Translations under genes and position numbers: made by a program
Shown here: positions 27,289 through 36,095 of the stretch, piece by piece
How the letters are laid out: every line of letters begins with the position of its first letter
Position numbering within the stretch: position 1 is the stretch's first letter
Notes under the pieces: model-generated
What the model was told of the DNA's origin: nothing
Databases searched by the model: none
What the model saw: the letters and a program-made list of their open reading frames with translations, nothing else
NCBI RefSeq assembly: GCF_902859695.1
Contig: NZ_CADIJL010000018.1
Span: 50,124 to 114,123 of the forward strand
DNA: 64,000 bases
Source of the DNA: Achromobacter ruhlandii
Lineage (GTDB): Bacteria > Pseudomonadota > Gammaproteobacteria > Burkholderiales > Burkholderiaceae_B
Reading direction: 5' to 3'

Positions 27289-28230
27289 ATGCTGGCATTC
27301 GTCTCACGCCGGCTCCTCGCGACCATCCCCGTTCTGGTGATGGTCGCGGTGGTGGTCTTTGCGATATTGCGTCTGAGCCCGGGCGATCCGGCCATCATCA
27401 TGGCGGGCGACGGCGCCACGCCCGAACGGATCGAGCAGATCCGCCAGACGATGGGCCTGGACCAGCCGGTCGCCAAGCAGTTCTTCATCTGGGGCGGCAA
27501 GTTGCTGCAGGGAGACCTCGGCACCTCGCTGATGTCCGGCGTGCCGGTCACCCAGCTCATCGGCCAGCGCCTCGAACCATCGTTGAGCCTGGCGTTGCTG
27601 ACGCTGGTCTTCACGCTGGTCGTGGCGATTCCGCTGGGCGTGCTGGCGGCCTGGCGCCAGGGCCGGCTGCTGGACCGGGCGGTGATGGGCTTTTCGGTGC
27701 TGGGCTTTTCGGTGCCGGTGTTCGTCACTGGCTACCTGCTGATCTGGGCCTTCGCCATCAAGCTGGGCTGGTTCAACGTGCAAGGCTACACGCCGCTGGC
27801 CAATGGCTTCTGGCTGTTCCTGCATCGGCTGATCCTGCCGTCGCTGGCCTTGTCCACGGTGTATATCGCCCTGATCGCGCGCATCACGCGCACCAGCGTC
27901 ATCGAGGTGATGGGCGAGGACTTCATCCGCACCGCGCGCTCCAAGGGCCTGACCGAGACCGGCGTGCTGCTGGGCCACGCGCTGCGCAATGCCGCCGTGC
28001 CCATCGCCACGGTGGTGGGCCTGGGCATCGCGCTGCTGATCAGCGGCGTGGTGGTGACCGAATCGGTGTTCAACATCCCCGGCCTGGGCCGGCTGGTGGT
28101 CGAAGCCGTGCTGGCGCGCGATTACCCCGTGATCCAGGGCCTGACGCTGTTCTTCGCCTTCGTCTACGTGTTCATCAATCTGGTTGTCGATTGCGCCTAC
28201 ACGGTGTTCGACCCCCGTATCCGATACTGA
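27289..28230 (+). CDS. ABC transporter permease, DppB/OppB type
   Basis: 313 residues with six predicted membrane helices, starting MLAFVSRRLLATIPVL, the usual DppB N-terminus. The EAA loop for ATPase contact is at FIRTARSKGLTETGVLLGHALRNA. It also has the periplasmic DPAIIMAGDGATPERIEQIRQTMGLDQP block of this family. It sits 26 bases after the binding protein and 9 bases before the second permease, in one operon. Forms the inner-membrane channel as a heterodimer with the next protein. Confidence 0.94.
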   Translation: MLAFVSRRLLATIPVLVMVAVVVFAILRLSPGDPAIIMAGDGATPERIEQIRQTMGLDQPVAKQFFIWGGKLLQGDLGTSLMSGVPVTQLIGQRLEPSLSLALLTLVFTLVVAIPLGVLAAWRQGRLLDRAVMGFSVLGFSVPVFVTGYLLIWAFAIKLGWFNVQGYTPLANGFWLFLHRLILPSLALSTVYIALIARITRTSVIEVMGEDFIRTARSKGLTETGVLLGHALRNAAVPIATVVGLGIALLISGVVVTESVFNIPGLGRLVVEAVLARDYPVIQGLTLFFAFVYVFINLVVDCAYTVFDPRIRY

Positions 28231-28239
28231 GGCCACGCC

Positions 28240-29145
28240 ATGCAAACGCCAACCGACGCCGCCGCGCAAGCGGCCGCCGATCTTCCCGGCGGCGGCACGC
28301 CCCACGTCACCGCCTGGCGCCAGATCCGCCAGGGCCTCAAGAGCTGGCCGGTGATGCTGGCCCTGGTGGTGCTGCTCATCATTGTCGCCATCGCCCTGTT
28401 CGCCCCGCTGCTGGGCACGGTCGACCCGACATTCATCAATCCCGGGGCACGCCTGAAGCAGCCGTTCACCGACTACCTGTTCGGCACCGACGCCTTCGGC
28501 CGCGACGTCTGGTCGCGCGTGGCCTACGGCGCGCGCGTCTCGCTGATCGCGGGCCTGGGCGCCGCGGTCGTCAGCGTCGCCATCGGGCTGGTGGTCGGCG
28601 TCATCGCCGGCTGGTTCCGCTCGCTCGATGGCATCATCATGCGCACCATGGACGCCATCATGGCGATCCCCGGCATCCTGCTGGCGATCGCGCTGGTGTC
28701 GGTCACCGGCGCCAGCCTGACCACGGTGCTGGTGGCCATCACCATTCCCGAGATCCCGCGGGTGGTGCGGCTGGTGCGCGGCCAGATCCTGACCGTGCGC
28801 GGCGAGCCCTACGTCGAGGCCGCGCTGGCGCTGGGCACGCCGCTGCCGCTGCTGCTGTGGCGCCACATGGTGCCCAGCACCATCGCGCCGCTGACCGTGC
28901 AGGGCACCTATGTGTTCGCTTCGGCCATGCTGACCGAGGCCATCCTCAGCTTCCTGGGCGCGGGCATCCCGCCCGAGATCGCCTCCTGGGGCAACATCAT
29001 GTCCGAGGGCCGCATGTACTTCCGCATGCTGCCCGGCCTGATCCTGTTCCCGGGGCTGTTCCTGTCGCTGACCGTGCTCAGCGTGAACATCCTGGGCGAC
29101 GCGCTGCGCGACGCCCTCGATCCGAAAATGGTGCGCAGGATCTGA
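28240..29145 (+). CDS. ABC transporter permease, DppC/OppC type
   Basis: 301 residues. Family markers: YLFGTDAFGRDVWSRVAYGARVSL, GWFRSLDGIIMRTMDAIMAIPGILL and the EAA loop EPYVEAALALGTP. The C-terminus SILGDALRDALDPK-like block fits DppC. About six membrane helices, the first near residues 37-60. Its stop overlaps the ATPase start (TGATG), so the two are translationally coupled. Confidence 0.94.
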   Translation: MQTPTDAAAQAAADLPGGGTPHVTAWRQIRQGLKSWPVMLALVVLLIIVAIALFAPLLGTVDPTFINPGARLKQPFTDYLFGTDAFGRDVWSRVAYGARVSLIAGLGAAVVSVAIGLVVGVIAGWFRSLDGIIMRTMDAIMAIPGILLAIALVSVTGASLTTVLVAITIPEIPRVVRLVRGQILTVRGEPYVEAALALGTPLPLLLWRHMVPSTIAPLTVQGTYVFASAMLTEAILSFLGAGIPPEIASWGNIMSEGRMYFRMLPGLILFPGLFLSLTVLSVNILGDALRDALDPKMVRRI

Positions 29146-30836
29146 TGCCGATGACCTACTCTCCCACTCCCCCCGCAGGCGATACCTCGTCCGCCGTGCT
29201 GGCGATCCGCAACCTGTCGGTGGAAGTCGGCGGCGCCGGCAACCGCGTGGTGCGCAACCTGAGCCTGGACGTGCACGCCGGCGAAACCGTGTGCGTGGTC
29301 GGCGAATCCGGCTCGGGCAAGTCGGTCACCTCGCTGGCCGTCATGGGCCTGCTGCCGCCCGGCGTGCTGCGCATCAGCGCGGGTTCGATCCGGGTCGAAG
29401 GCGAGGACGTGGCCAGCGCCACGCCGCGCCGCCTGCGCGAGCTGCGCGCCACCCGCATGGCCATGGTGTTCCAGGAACCCATGACGGCGCTGAACCCGGT
29501 GCACACCGTCGGCAAGCAGGTCGATGAAGTGCTGCGGCTGCATCGCCGCATGTCGGCCGCCGAACGCCGCGCCAAGGTGCTGGACATGTTCCGCTCGGTG
29601 CACCTGCCCGACGTCGAGCGCATCTACGATGCCTATCCGCACCAGCTCTCGGGCGGCCAGCGCCAGCGCATCGTGATCGCCATGGCGCTGATCCTGGAGC
29701 CCAAGCTGCTGATCGCCGACGAGCCGACCACGGCGCTGGACGTCACCACGCAGAAGCAGATCCTGCTGCTGATCAAGGAACTGCAGGTCAAGCACCGGAC
29801 CGCCGTGCTGTTCATCACGCACGACTTCGGCGTGGTGGCCGAGATCGCCGATCGCATCGTGGTGATGAACCGCGGCGACCTGATCGAGAGCGGCACGCGC
29901 AACGAAATCCTGGCCGAACCCAAGCAGTCGTACACGCGCCGCCTGGTGTCGTCGGTGCCCAGCCTGGTGCCCTCGCACCGCGAAGCGCCCGCCGGCCAGC
30001 CGGTGCTGCACGTCAAGGGCCTGGGCCGCACCTACGGCGGCAAGGGCTCGCTGTTCTCGCGCCGCGCGCCGCAGAACGTCATCGCCGCGGCCGACGTCAA
30101 CCTGACGTTGCGCAAGGGCGAGATCCTGGGCATCGTGGGCGAATCCGGTTCGGGCAAATCGACGGTGGCGCGCTGCATCGTGCGCCTGATCGAGCCCACC
30201 GCCGGCCACATGATGATGGGCGGCGAAGACCTCAGCACCCTGTCCGGCGCCGCGCTGCGCCCGGTGCGCCGCCGCATCCAGATCGTGTTCCAGGACCCGT
30301 ACCGCTCGCTCAACCCGCGCCGCCCCGTGGGCGAATCCATCATCGAAGGCCTGCTCAATTTCGGCGTGCCTCGCGAACAGGCGCTGCAACGCGCCGGCGA
30401 AACGCTGGCGGTGGTCGGGCTCAGCCCCGACGCCATGCGGCGCTATCCGCACCAGTTTTCCGGCGGCCAGCGCCAGCGCATCTGCATCGCCCGCGCGCTT
30501 GTGATGGACCCCGAGATCCTGGTGGCCGACGAAGCCGTGTCGGCGCTGGACGTGTCGGTGCAGGCGCAGGTGCTGGAACTGCTCGAGCAGGTGCGCGAGC
30601 GCACCGGCGTGGGCGTGCTGTTCATCACGCATGACCTGCGCGTGGCCGCGCAGATCTGCGACACCATCATGGTCATGCAACGCGGCAAGGTCGTCGAGAC
30701 CGGCGCCGCCCAGGCCGTGCTGACCGACCCCCGCCACGAGTACACCCGCGCCCTGATCGACGCGGCGCCCGGGCGCGACTGGGACTTCCGCAACTTCCGG
30801 CCCGTGGCGGCCGGGCTGGCGGCCCCCGCCGCCTGA
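29145..30836 (+). CDS. Fused dual ATPase (DppD-DppF type) of the peptide importer
   Basis: 563 residues with two complete nucleotide-binding domains in one chain. First half: Walker A GESGSGKS near 53-60, Q-loop [10 protein letters not shown], signature LSGGQRQR, Walker [13 protein letters not shown]-loop THDFG. Second half: Walker [28 protein letters not shown], Walker [17 protein letters not shown]. Each half ends with the oligopeptide-importer C-terminal extension ([24 protein letters not shown]). It powers the binding protein-permease system. I take the ATG at 29145 (TGATG with the permease stop, AGGA upstream); an ATG two codons later is also possible. Confidence 0.94.
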   Translation: MPMTYSPTPPAGDTSSAVLAIRNLSVEVGGAGNRVVRNLSLDVHAGETVCVVGESGSGKSVTSLAVMGLLPPGVLRISAGSIRVEGEDVASATPRRLRELRATRMAMVFQEPMTALNPVHTVGKQVDEVLRLHRRMSAAERRAKVLDMFRSVHLPDVERIYDAYPHQLSGGQRQRIVIAMALILEPKLLIADEPTTALDVTTQKQILLLIKELQVKHRTAVLFITHDFGVVAEIADRIVVMNRGDLIESGTRNEILAEPKQSYTRRLVSSVPSLVPSHREAPAGQPVLHVKGLGRTYGGKGSLFSRRAPQNVIAAADVNLTLRKGEILGIVGESGSGKSTVARCIVRLIEPTAGHMMMGGEDLSTLSGAALRPVRRRIQIVFQDPYRSLNPRRPVGESIIEGLLNFGVPREQALQRAGETLAVVGLSPDAMRRYPHQFSGGQRQRICIARALVMDPEILVADEAVSALDVSVQAQVLELLEQVRERTGVGVLFITHDLRVAAQICDTIMVMQRGKVVETGAAQAVLTDPRHEYTRALIDAAPGRDWDFRNFRPVAAGLAAPAA

Positions 30837-30880
30837 GGCGTCCCAATCAACCCAGGCATCCCACGCAATCGGAACCCGCC

Positions 30881-32287
30881 ATGTCGCAACCGCATGAACT
30901 CTCGGCCCAGGAACTGCTGGCCGCCTATCGCAACAAGACCCTGTCGCCGGTCGAGGCGACCCGCTCGGTGCTCGACCACATCGCGCGCTGGGAACCGCAC
31001 ATCCACGCCACCTATGCGCTCGATCCCGACCAGGCGCTGGCGCAGGCGCGCGCTTCCGAGGCGCGCTGGATGAAGGGCGAGCCGCAGGCTTGCGGCGGCT
31101 ACTCGCTGGACGGCGTGCCCGCCACCATCAAGGAAAACATCGCCACCCGCGGCGTGCCGGTGCCGCTGGGCACGGCCGCCACCGACCTGACGCCGGCCGC
31201 GGCCGACGCCCCGCCGGCGGCGCGCATGCGCGAGGCTGGCGCGGTGGTGCTGGGCAAGACCACCATGCCCGACTACGGCATGCTGTCCTCGGGACTGTCG
31301 AGTTTCCATGCGCTGACGCGCAACCCCTGGGACCTGAGCAAAAACCCGGGCGGCTCCAGCGCCGGCGCCGGGGCGGCGGCGGCGGCGGGCTACGGCCCGA
31401 TGCACATCGGCACCGACATCGGCGGCTCGGTGCGTCTGCCGGCCGCCTGGTGCGGCATCGCCACGCTCAAGCCCAGCCTGGGCCGCATTCCCATCGACCC
31501 GCCCTTCATGGGCCGCTGCGCCGGCCCCATGACGCGCGACATCGCTGACGCCGCGCTGATGATGGGCGTGCTGTCGCAACCCGACGCGCGAGACCACATG
31601 AGCCTGCCGTTCCAGGACTTCGACTGGCTCAACCTGGATGCCGACATGCGCGGCCTGCGCATCGGCCTGCAACTGGAGGCCGGCTGCGGCCTGCCGCTGG
31701 ACCCGGAGATCCGCGCCGCCGTCGAAGCCGCGGCCCGACTGTTCGAGTCGGCCGGCGCCATCGTCACGCCGCTCAAGCCGTGGATGACGCCGGAGATGCT
31801 GGACGGCGTCGACCGTTTCTGGCGCACCCGCTCGGCCATTGACCTGGGGGCCCTGCCGCAAGCGCGCCGCGACAAGATCCTGCCGTTCATCCGCGCCTGG
31901 GCCGAAAGCGGCGGCGGCCAATCCGGCGAGGCCGTGTTCCGCAGCTACTACGAAACCCTCAACGTGCGCGCCAGGACCGTTGCCGCCACCGCCCCCTACG
32001 ACTACGTGCTGTCGCCGGTGGCGCCGGTGGTGGCCTACAACGCCGAGTGGGCCGCGCCCACCAACGAAGTCGCCACGACCATGCACCACATCGGCTACAC
32101 CCTGCCCTACAACATGAGCGAGCAGCCGGCCGCCTCGGTCAATTGCGGCTACACCCGGGCGGGCCTGCCGATCGGCCTGCAGATCGCCGGCGCGCGCTTC
32201 GACGATCTGGGCGTGCTGCGCGTGGCCCGCGCCTGGGAACGCATGCGCCCGGCCCAGCAGCCCTGGCCGCAACCGCCCCGGGCCTGA
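30881..32287 (+). CDS. Amidase-signature family hydrolase
   Basis: 468 residues. The Ser-cisSer-Lys triad is visible: Lys84 in VPATIKENIATRG, Ser159 in PGGSSAGAGAA, and the nucleophile Ser183 in GTDIGGSVRLPAAWCGI. Members hydrolyse amides, N-carbamoyl compounds, aryl-acyl amides or Gln of Gln-tRNA; the residues that pick out GatA are not obvious and it lies in a transporter operon, so a catabolic amidase is more likely. It may release ammonia or an amine from the imported compound or from the product of the M81 enzymes. It is 44 bases after the ATPase and 45 before the second M81 gene. Confidence 0.9.
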   Translation: MSQPHELSAQELLAAYRNKTLSPVEATRSVLDHIARWEPHIHATYALDPDQALAQARASEARWMKGEPQACGGYSLDGVPATIKENIATRGVPVPLGTAATDLTPAAADAPPAARMREAGAVVLGKTTMPDYGMLSSGLSSFHALTRNPWDLSKNPGGSSAGAGAAAAAGYGPMHIGTDIGGSVRLPAAWCGIATLKPSLGRIPIDPPFMGRCAGPMTRDIADAALMMGVLSQPDARDHMSLPFQDFDWLNLDADMRGLRIGLQLEAGCGLPLDPEIRAAVEAAARLFESAGAIVTPLKPWMTPEMLDGVDRFWRTRSAIDLGALPQARRDKILPFIRAWAESGGGQSGEAVFRSYYETLNVRARTVAATAPYDYVLSPVAPVVAYNAEWAAPTNEVATTMHHIGYTLPYNMSEQPAASVNCGYTRAGLPIGLQIAGARFDDLGVLRVARAWERMRPAQQPWPQPPRA

Positions 32288-32332
32288 CGCCGTCCCGCTC
32301 CCCTTCCCCTTTGGCAACCCACAGGAATTTCC

Positions 32333-33808
32333 ATGCGTTGGCTTCTGGCAATGATCAAGCACGAGACGAACACCTTCTCGCCCGTGCCGACCCCGCTCGC
32401 GCGCTTTTTCCGCGGCAATCCTGAAATCCTGGCCGGCGACCGCGCCATCCGCGCCTACGAGAACACCGACAGCGGCCTGGGCGGCTACATCGAGGTGGCG
32501 CGCCGCGTCGGCGCCGAGATCGTGGTGCCGGTGGCCGCCGAGTCCTGGCCCAGCGGCCCGGCCAGCGCCGAGACCCACGAGCTGCTGTGCAAGCGGGTGC
32601 TGGACGAGGTCCGCAAGGGCGGCTACGACGCCATCCTGCTGGACCTGCACGGCGCCATGGTCGCCGAAGGCGTGGAAGACGCCGAGGGCGACCTGCTGCG
32701 CCGCCTGCGCGAGATCGATCCCAAGACACCGGTGGCGGTGACGCTGGACATGCACGCCAACATCTACGCCGACATCGTCGACAACGCCACCGTCATCAGC
32801 GGCTTTCATACCTATCCGCACGTCGACATCCGCGAGGCCGGCGTGCGCGCGGCCAACGTCATCGTGCGCACGCTCAAGGGCGAGATCAAACCCGTGATGA
32901 CCTGGGGCGGCAAGCCCATGCTGCCGCACGTCATGTGCCAGGGCACCCACGCCGATCCCAACAAGTCGCTGCAGGAACGCTGCCGCCAGCTGGAGGCCGA
33001 CGGCGTGCTGGCGGCCTCGGTGTTCGTGGGTTTCCCCCACGCCGACATCCGCGAGGCCGGCCTGAGCGCCGTGGTCTGTACGGACGCCAACCTGGCCCAG
33101 GCGGAGCAATACCGCGACGAGCTGCTGGACCGCGCCTGGAACGACCGCGCGAAATGGGTGTTCCATTCCGAGCCGCTGGCGCCCACCATTGCCCGGGCCA
33201 AGGCCATCGAGCAGGGACCGGTGGTGCTGCTGGACCATTACGACAACACCGGCTCCGGGGGCACCATGGACACCACCGCGGTGCTGGCCGAGGTGCTGCG
33301 CCAGGAACTGGACAACGTGGTGTTCTATGCCATCTGTGATCCCCAGGCGGCGCGCGAGGCGGCCACGGCGGGCGTGGGCAGCACCGTCACGCTGCCGCTG
33401 GGGGGCAAGGTCGACATGCCCGCCATCAATCGCCGCGGCGAACCGCTGACCGTGACGGGCCGCGTCAAGCTGGTGTTCGACGGCGTCTACCTGAACCGCG
33501 GCCCCATGTACCGTGGCGTGCGCAACGACACCGGCCTGACGGTGGTGATCGATACCGGACGGGTCGAAATCGTGGTGGTATCGCGGCACCAGGAACCCTT
33601 CGACATCAATTGCCTGCTGTCGGCCGGCATCGATCCGCTGCAAAAGCGCTATGTGGTGCTCAAGAGCCGGGTCCACTGGCGCGCCGGCTTCTCCGAAATG
33701 GCCACCGAGATCATCGAGTGCACCGGCGTGGGCGTCACCACCTCCGACTACGGCCAGCTTGACTTCAAGCACGTGCGCCGGCCGATCTACCCGCTCGACC
33801 CGCTGTAA
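32333..33808 (+). CDS. M81-family metallopeptidase (MlrC-like), copy 2
   Basis: 491 residues. MIKHETNTF at 7-15, LLDLHGAM, TLDMHANIY and GFHTYPHVD give the same metal-site pattern as copy 1 (at 24107), and LDHYDNTGSGGTMDTT matches the C-terminal domain block. No signal peptide. It is the last gene before an intrinsic terminator at 33831-33855. Two distinct M81 proteins with one ABC importer and an amidase point to a stepwise intracellular breakdown of one imported compound, or to a family of related peptides. Function beyond family is inference. Confidence 0.88.
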   Translation: MRWLLAMIKHETNTFSPVPTPLARFFRGNPEILAGDRAIRAYENTDSGLGGYIEVARRVGAEIVVPVAAESWPSGPASAETHELLCKRVLDEVRKGGYDAILLDLHGAMVAEGVEDAEGDLLRRLREIDPKTPVAVTLDMHANIYADIVDNATVISGFHTYPHVDIREAGVRAANVIVRTLKGEIKPVMTWGGKPMLPHVMCQGTHADPNKSLQERCRQLEADGVLAASVFVGFPHADIREAGLSAVVCTDANLAQAEQYRDELLDRAWNDRAKWVFHSEPLAPTIARAKAIEQGPVVLLDHYDNTGSGGTMDTTAVLAEVLRQELDNVVFYAICDPQAAREAATAGVGSTVTLPLGGKVDMPAINRRGEPLTVTGRVKLVFDGVYLNRGPMYRGVRNDTGLTVVIDTGRVEIVVVSRHQEPFDINCLLSAGIDPLQKRYVVLKSRVHWRAGFSEMATEIIECTGVGVTTSDYGQLDFKHVRRPIYPLDPL

Positions 33809-33830
33809 ATCGCGGTTTGTCGACAATATG

Positions 33831-33856
33831 GCCGGCGCCCGAGGGCGCCGGCTTTC
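33831..33856 (+). terminator. Terminator at the end of the M81/importer/amidase operon
   Basis: GCCGGCGCC (33831-33839) pairs with GGCGCCGGC (33844-33852), then TTTCATTTT. Strong stem, interrupted T tract. It closes the plus-strand transcript after the second M81 gene. Confidence 0.55.
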
Positions 33857-34018
33857 ATTTTGAAATCTTCGGTAACCGGGCGCGCGGCAAGAGGCCACCC
33901 CGCCTCGGTATACTCGCCGCGGGTCCTGACAGGCCGATGAACGCGTCCTGCCGCCCGCGCCCAGCAATGGCGTCGCGCCGCTGGGACGAGACTCGACAAT
34001 CAACGACAAAGCAAAACG

Positions 34019-35989
34019 ATGAAAAAGAGCGTAGCGATCACCCTCGCGGTGGTCATAGTGGGAGCGGGAAGCTGGGTCGGTGCCACGTGGTACACCGGCA
34101 AGCGCATCGAGGAAGGCGCCCAGCGTCGCCTGGCCGAGGCCAACGAGAAGCTGGCCAAGATCACGCCTTTGTTCGGCCTGCGCATCGACCAGATCAAATA
34201 CGAGCGTGGCCTGTTCTCGACGCAGGCGCGCTACGGCGTGTCGTTCGTCAAGAGCGACAAGAGTCTGAGCGACATGCCGGACGGCATGCTGGAATTCGAC
34301 GCCCGCATCGAACACGGCCCGTTCCCCAAGAGCGCGCTGGCGCGCGGCGCCATCGCGCCCAAGCTGGCTTTCGTCCACACCGAAATGGCCAAGACGGACA
34401 ACGTCAAGCCGGTGTTCGAGCTGACCAAGGACGTCTCGCCCCTGGTCACCGATGCCATGGTCAGCTTTGGCGGCAGCACGGCATCGACCGCCCGCATCGC
34501 GCCGGTGAAGGTGACGCATGAAGGCAACTCGGTCGATTTCAGCGGCATGGAAATCACCGGCACGTTCGACCGCGGACTGGCCGCCATCACCGCCAATGCC
34601 AAGACCGACACCCTGGCGGTGGACGGCACCAAGGGCAGCGATCCGATCAAGATGGCGATGTCCGGCCTGACCATGGACGTGGACAGCCGCATGGGCAAGT
34701 TCGGCCTGTCGGTCGGCGACTCGGGCATCAAGATCAAGCGCATCGAAGTCATCAAGCCGGACGCCGACGCCAAGGTGATCCTCGACAACTTCAGCTACAC
34801 CGTCAAGCTGGCCGAGGACGACAAGAACATCAACATCCAGGCCGCCTACCAGACCGGCGACATCAACGTCAACGACGTGCCGCTGGGCAACGGCCAGGCC
34901 GTCATCAAGCTGGCCCGGCTGGACGGCGCCGCGGTCAAGCAGCTGTCCGATACCTACAACCAGCTGATGCGCCAATACATGGCCGATGCCCACGACGAGG
35001 GCCTGAACGACGAACAGTTCCAGGTGCTGCTGGATAACGCCGGCAAGCTGCTGGCCGGCAACCCTTCGTTCAGCATCGACCCGATCAGCTGGAAGACCGC
35101 CAAGGGCGAAAGCAAGCTGAACGTCACGCTGGACCTGGCCAATCCTCCCAACGTCAAGGACCTGACGCCGCAGGAAATCGTGGTCAAGGCCATCAAGCAG
35201 ATCGACGCCACGCTGGTGATCTCCAAGCCGATGGTGCAGGACCTGATGGTGCAGTACGCCATCAAGAAGGACGGCATGCCCGCAGACAAGGCCGAAGCCG
35301 AGGCCGCCGACAACATCCGCAGCATGTCCGGCATGGCCGAGATGTTCAACGTCGGCAAGAACGACGGCGACAACATCGTCGGCAAGTTCCACTTCGCCGA
35401 CGGCATGGGCGACCTGAACGGCAAGAAGATTCCCGCCGACGAACTGTTCTCGGGCCTGCTGGGCGCGACCGGCATGAACAGCGCGATGGACGATGACGAG
35501 GAAGAAGCCGAACCGGCCGCCGGCGCCACCGCCATGGACGACGAAATGGCCGCGACCAGCAACGCCGACGTGGTCAATGAGTTCGACGTCGACATGGTCG
35601 TCCATATGCTGGAAGACATGGGCTACACCACCCGCAAGACCGACGGCGATGAAGGTCCGGTGCTGATCCTGGACGCCAGCAATTCCGGCGCCACCGACCT
35701 GCGCCTGGAATTCCTGTGCAATGACTTCTCCGAGAAGTGCTACGACCTGGTCGCCACCGCCACCTACGCCAGCAAGAAGCCGGCCACGCTCAAGGCCATC
35801 AACGCCTGGAACCAGGAGTACCGCTGGACCCGCGCTTACCTGGACGACAAGAACCAGGCCGTGCTGCAGATGGACATGAACGCCGAAGGCGGCATCGGCA
35901 AGAAAAACCTGCAGATCCTGCTGAACACCTACTTCAGCATCACCGAGGAATTCGCCACCGCGATGTCGGCGGCGCCGGCCAGGAAGTAA
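34019..35989 (+). CDS. DUF945 (YdgA-like) protein fused to a C-terminal YbjN-like domain
   Basis: 656 residues. Residues 1-24 form an N-terminal membrane anchor or signal (SVAITLAVVIVGAGSWVGATWYTG). Residues about 25-485 fit the DUF945/YdgA family of periplasmic, inner-membrane-tethered proteins (GKRIEEGAQRRLAEAN, YERGLFSTQARYGV, HGPFPKSALARG). An acidic linker at 489-515 (DDDEEEAEPA) leads to a YbjN-like domain at 518-648 with LEDMGYTTRKTDGDEGPVLIL, LKAINAWNQEYRWTRAYLDD and MDMNAEGGIG. Neither domain has a known biochemical activity; YbjN is described as a putative stress or motility regulator and YbjN-like domains occur in secreted proteins. The fusion implies that the YbjN domain is in the periplasm here. 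It is monocistronic, with a bidirectional terminator after it. Confidence 0.82.
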   Translation: MKKSVAITLAVVIVGAGSWVGATWYTGKRIEEGAQRRLAEANEKLAKITPLFGLRIDQIKYERGLFSTQARYGVSFVKSDKSLSDMPDGMLEFDARIEHGPFPKSALARGAIAPKLAFVHTEMAKTDNVKPVFELTKDVSPLVTDAMVSFGGSTASTARIAPVKVTHEGNSVDFSGMEITGTFDRGLAAITANAKTDTLAVDGTKGSDPIKMAMSGLTMDVDSRMGKFGLSVGDSGIKIKRIEVIKPDADAKVILDNFSYTVKLAEDDKNINIQAAYQTGDINVNDVPLGNGQAVIKLARLDGAAVKQLSDTYNQLMRQYMADAHDEGLNDEQFQVLLDNAGKLLAGNPSFSIDPISWKTAKGESKLNVTLDLANPPNVKDLTPQEIVVKAIKQIDATLVISKPMVQDLMVQYAIKKDGMPADKAEAEAADNIRSMSGMAEMFNVGKNDGDNIVGKFHFADGMGDLNGKKIPADELFSGLLGATGMNSAMDDDEEEAEPAAGATAMDDEMAATSNADVVNEFDVDMVVHMLEDMGYTTRKTDGDEGPVLILDASNSGATDLRLEFLCNDFSEKCYDLVATATYASKKPATLKAINAWNQEYRWTRAYLDDKNQAVLQMDMNAEGGIGKKNLQILLNTYFSITEEFATAMSAAPARK

Positions 35990-36010
35990 GACGGCCGCGC
36001 AAAAGCAAAA

Positions 36011-36038
36011 CCCCCATCGTGCGATGGGGGTTTTTTTT
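36011..36038. terminator. Bidirectional intrinsic terminator between the DUF945 gene and gcvP
   Basis: CCCCCATC (36011-36018) and GATGGGGG (36023-36030) with a 4-base loop. Eight T follow on the plus strand (36031-36038), and an AAAA run precedes the stem, so it also serves the convergent gcv operon. Confidence 0.85.
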
Positions 36039-36095
36039 GCCTGTCGCCAGGCAAGCCTCGATGACCCGCCCCAAGGGGCGGGCCGTCACGCGGCA

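Noticed and set aside
30443..35605. A 1720-codon open frame on the minus strand.
   Set aside because: It lies opposite the ABC ATPase, amidase, M81 and DUF945 genes. Long antisense frames are common in GC-rich DNA with strong third-position bias; the composition is His/Gln/Ala/Arg-rich and low-information.
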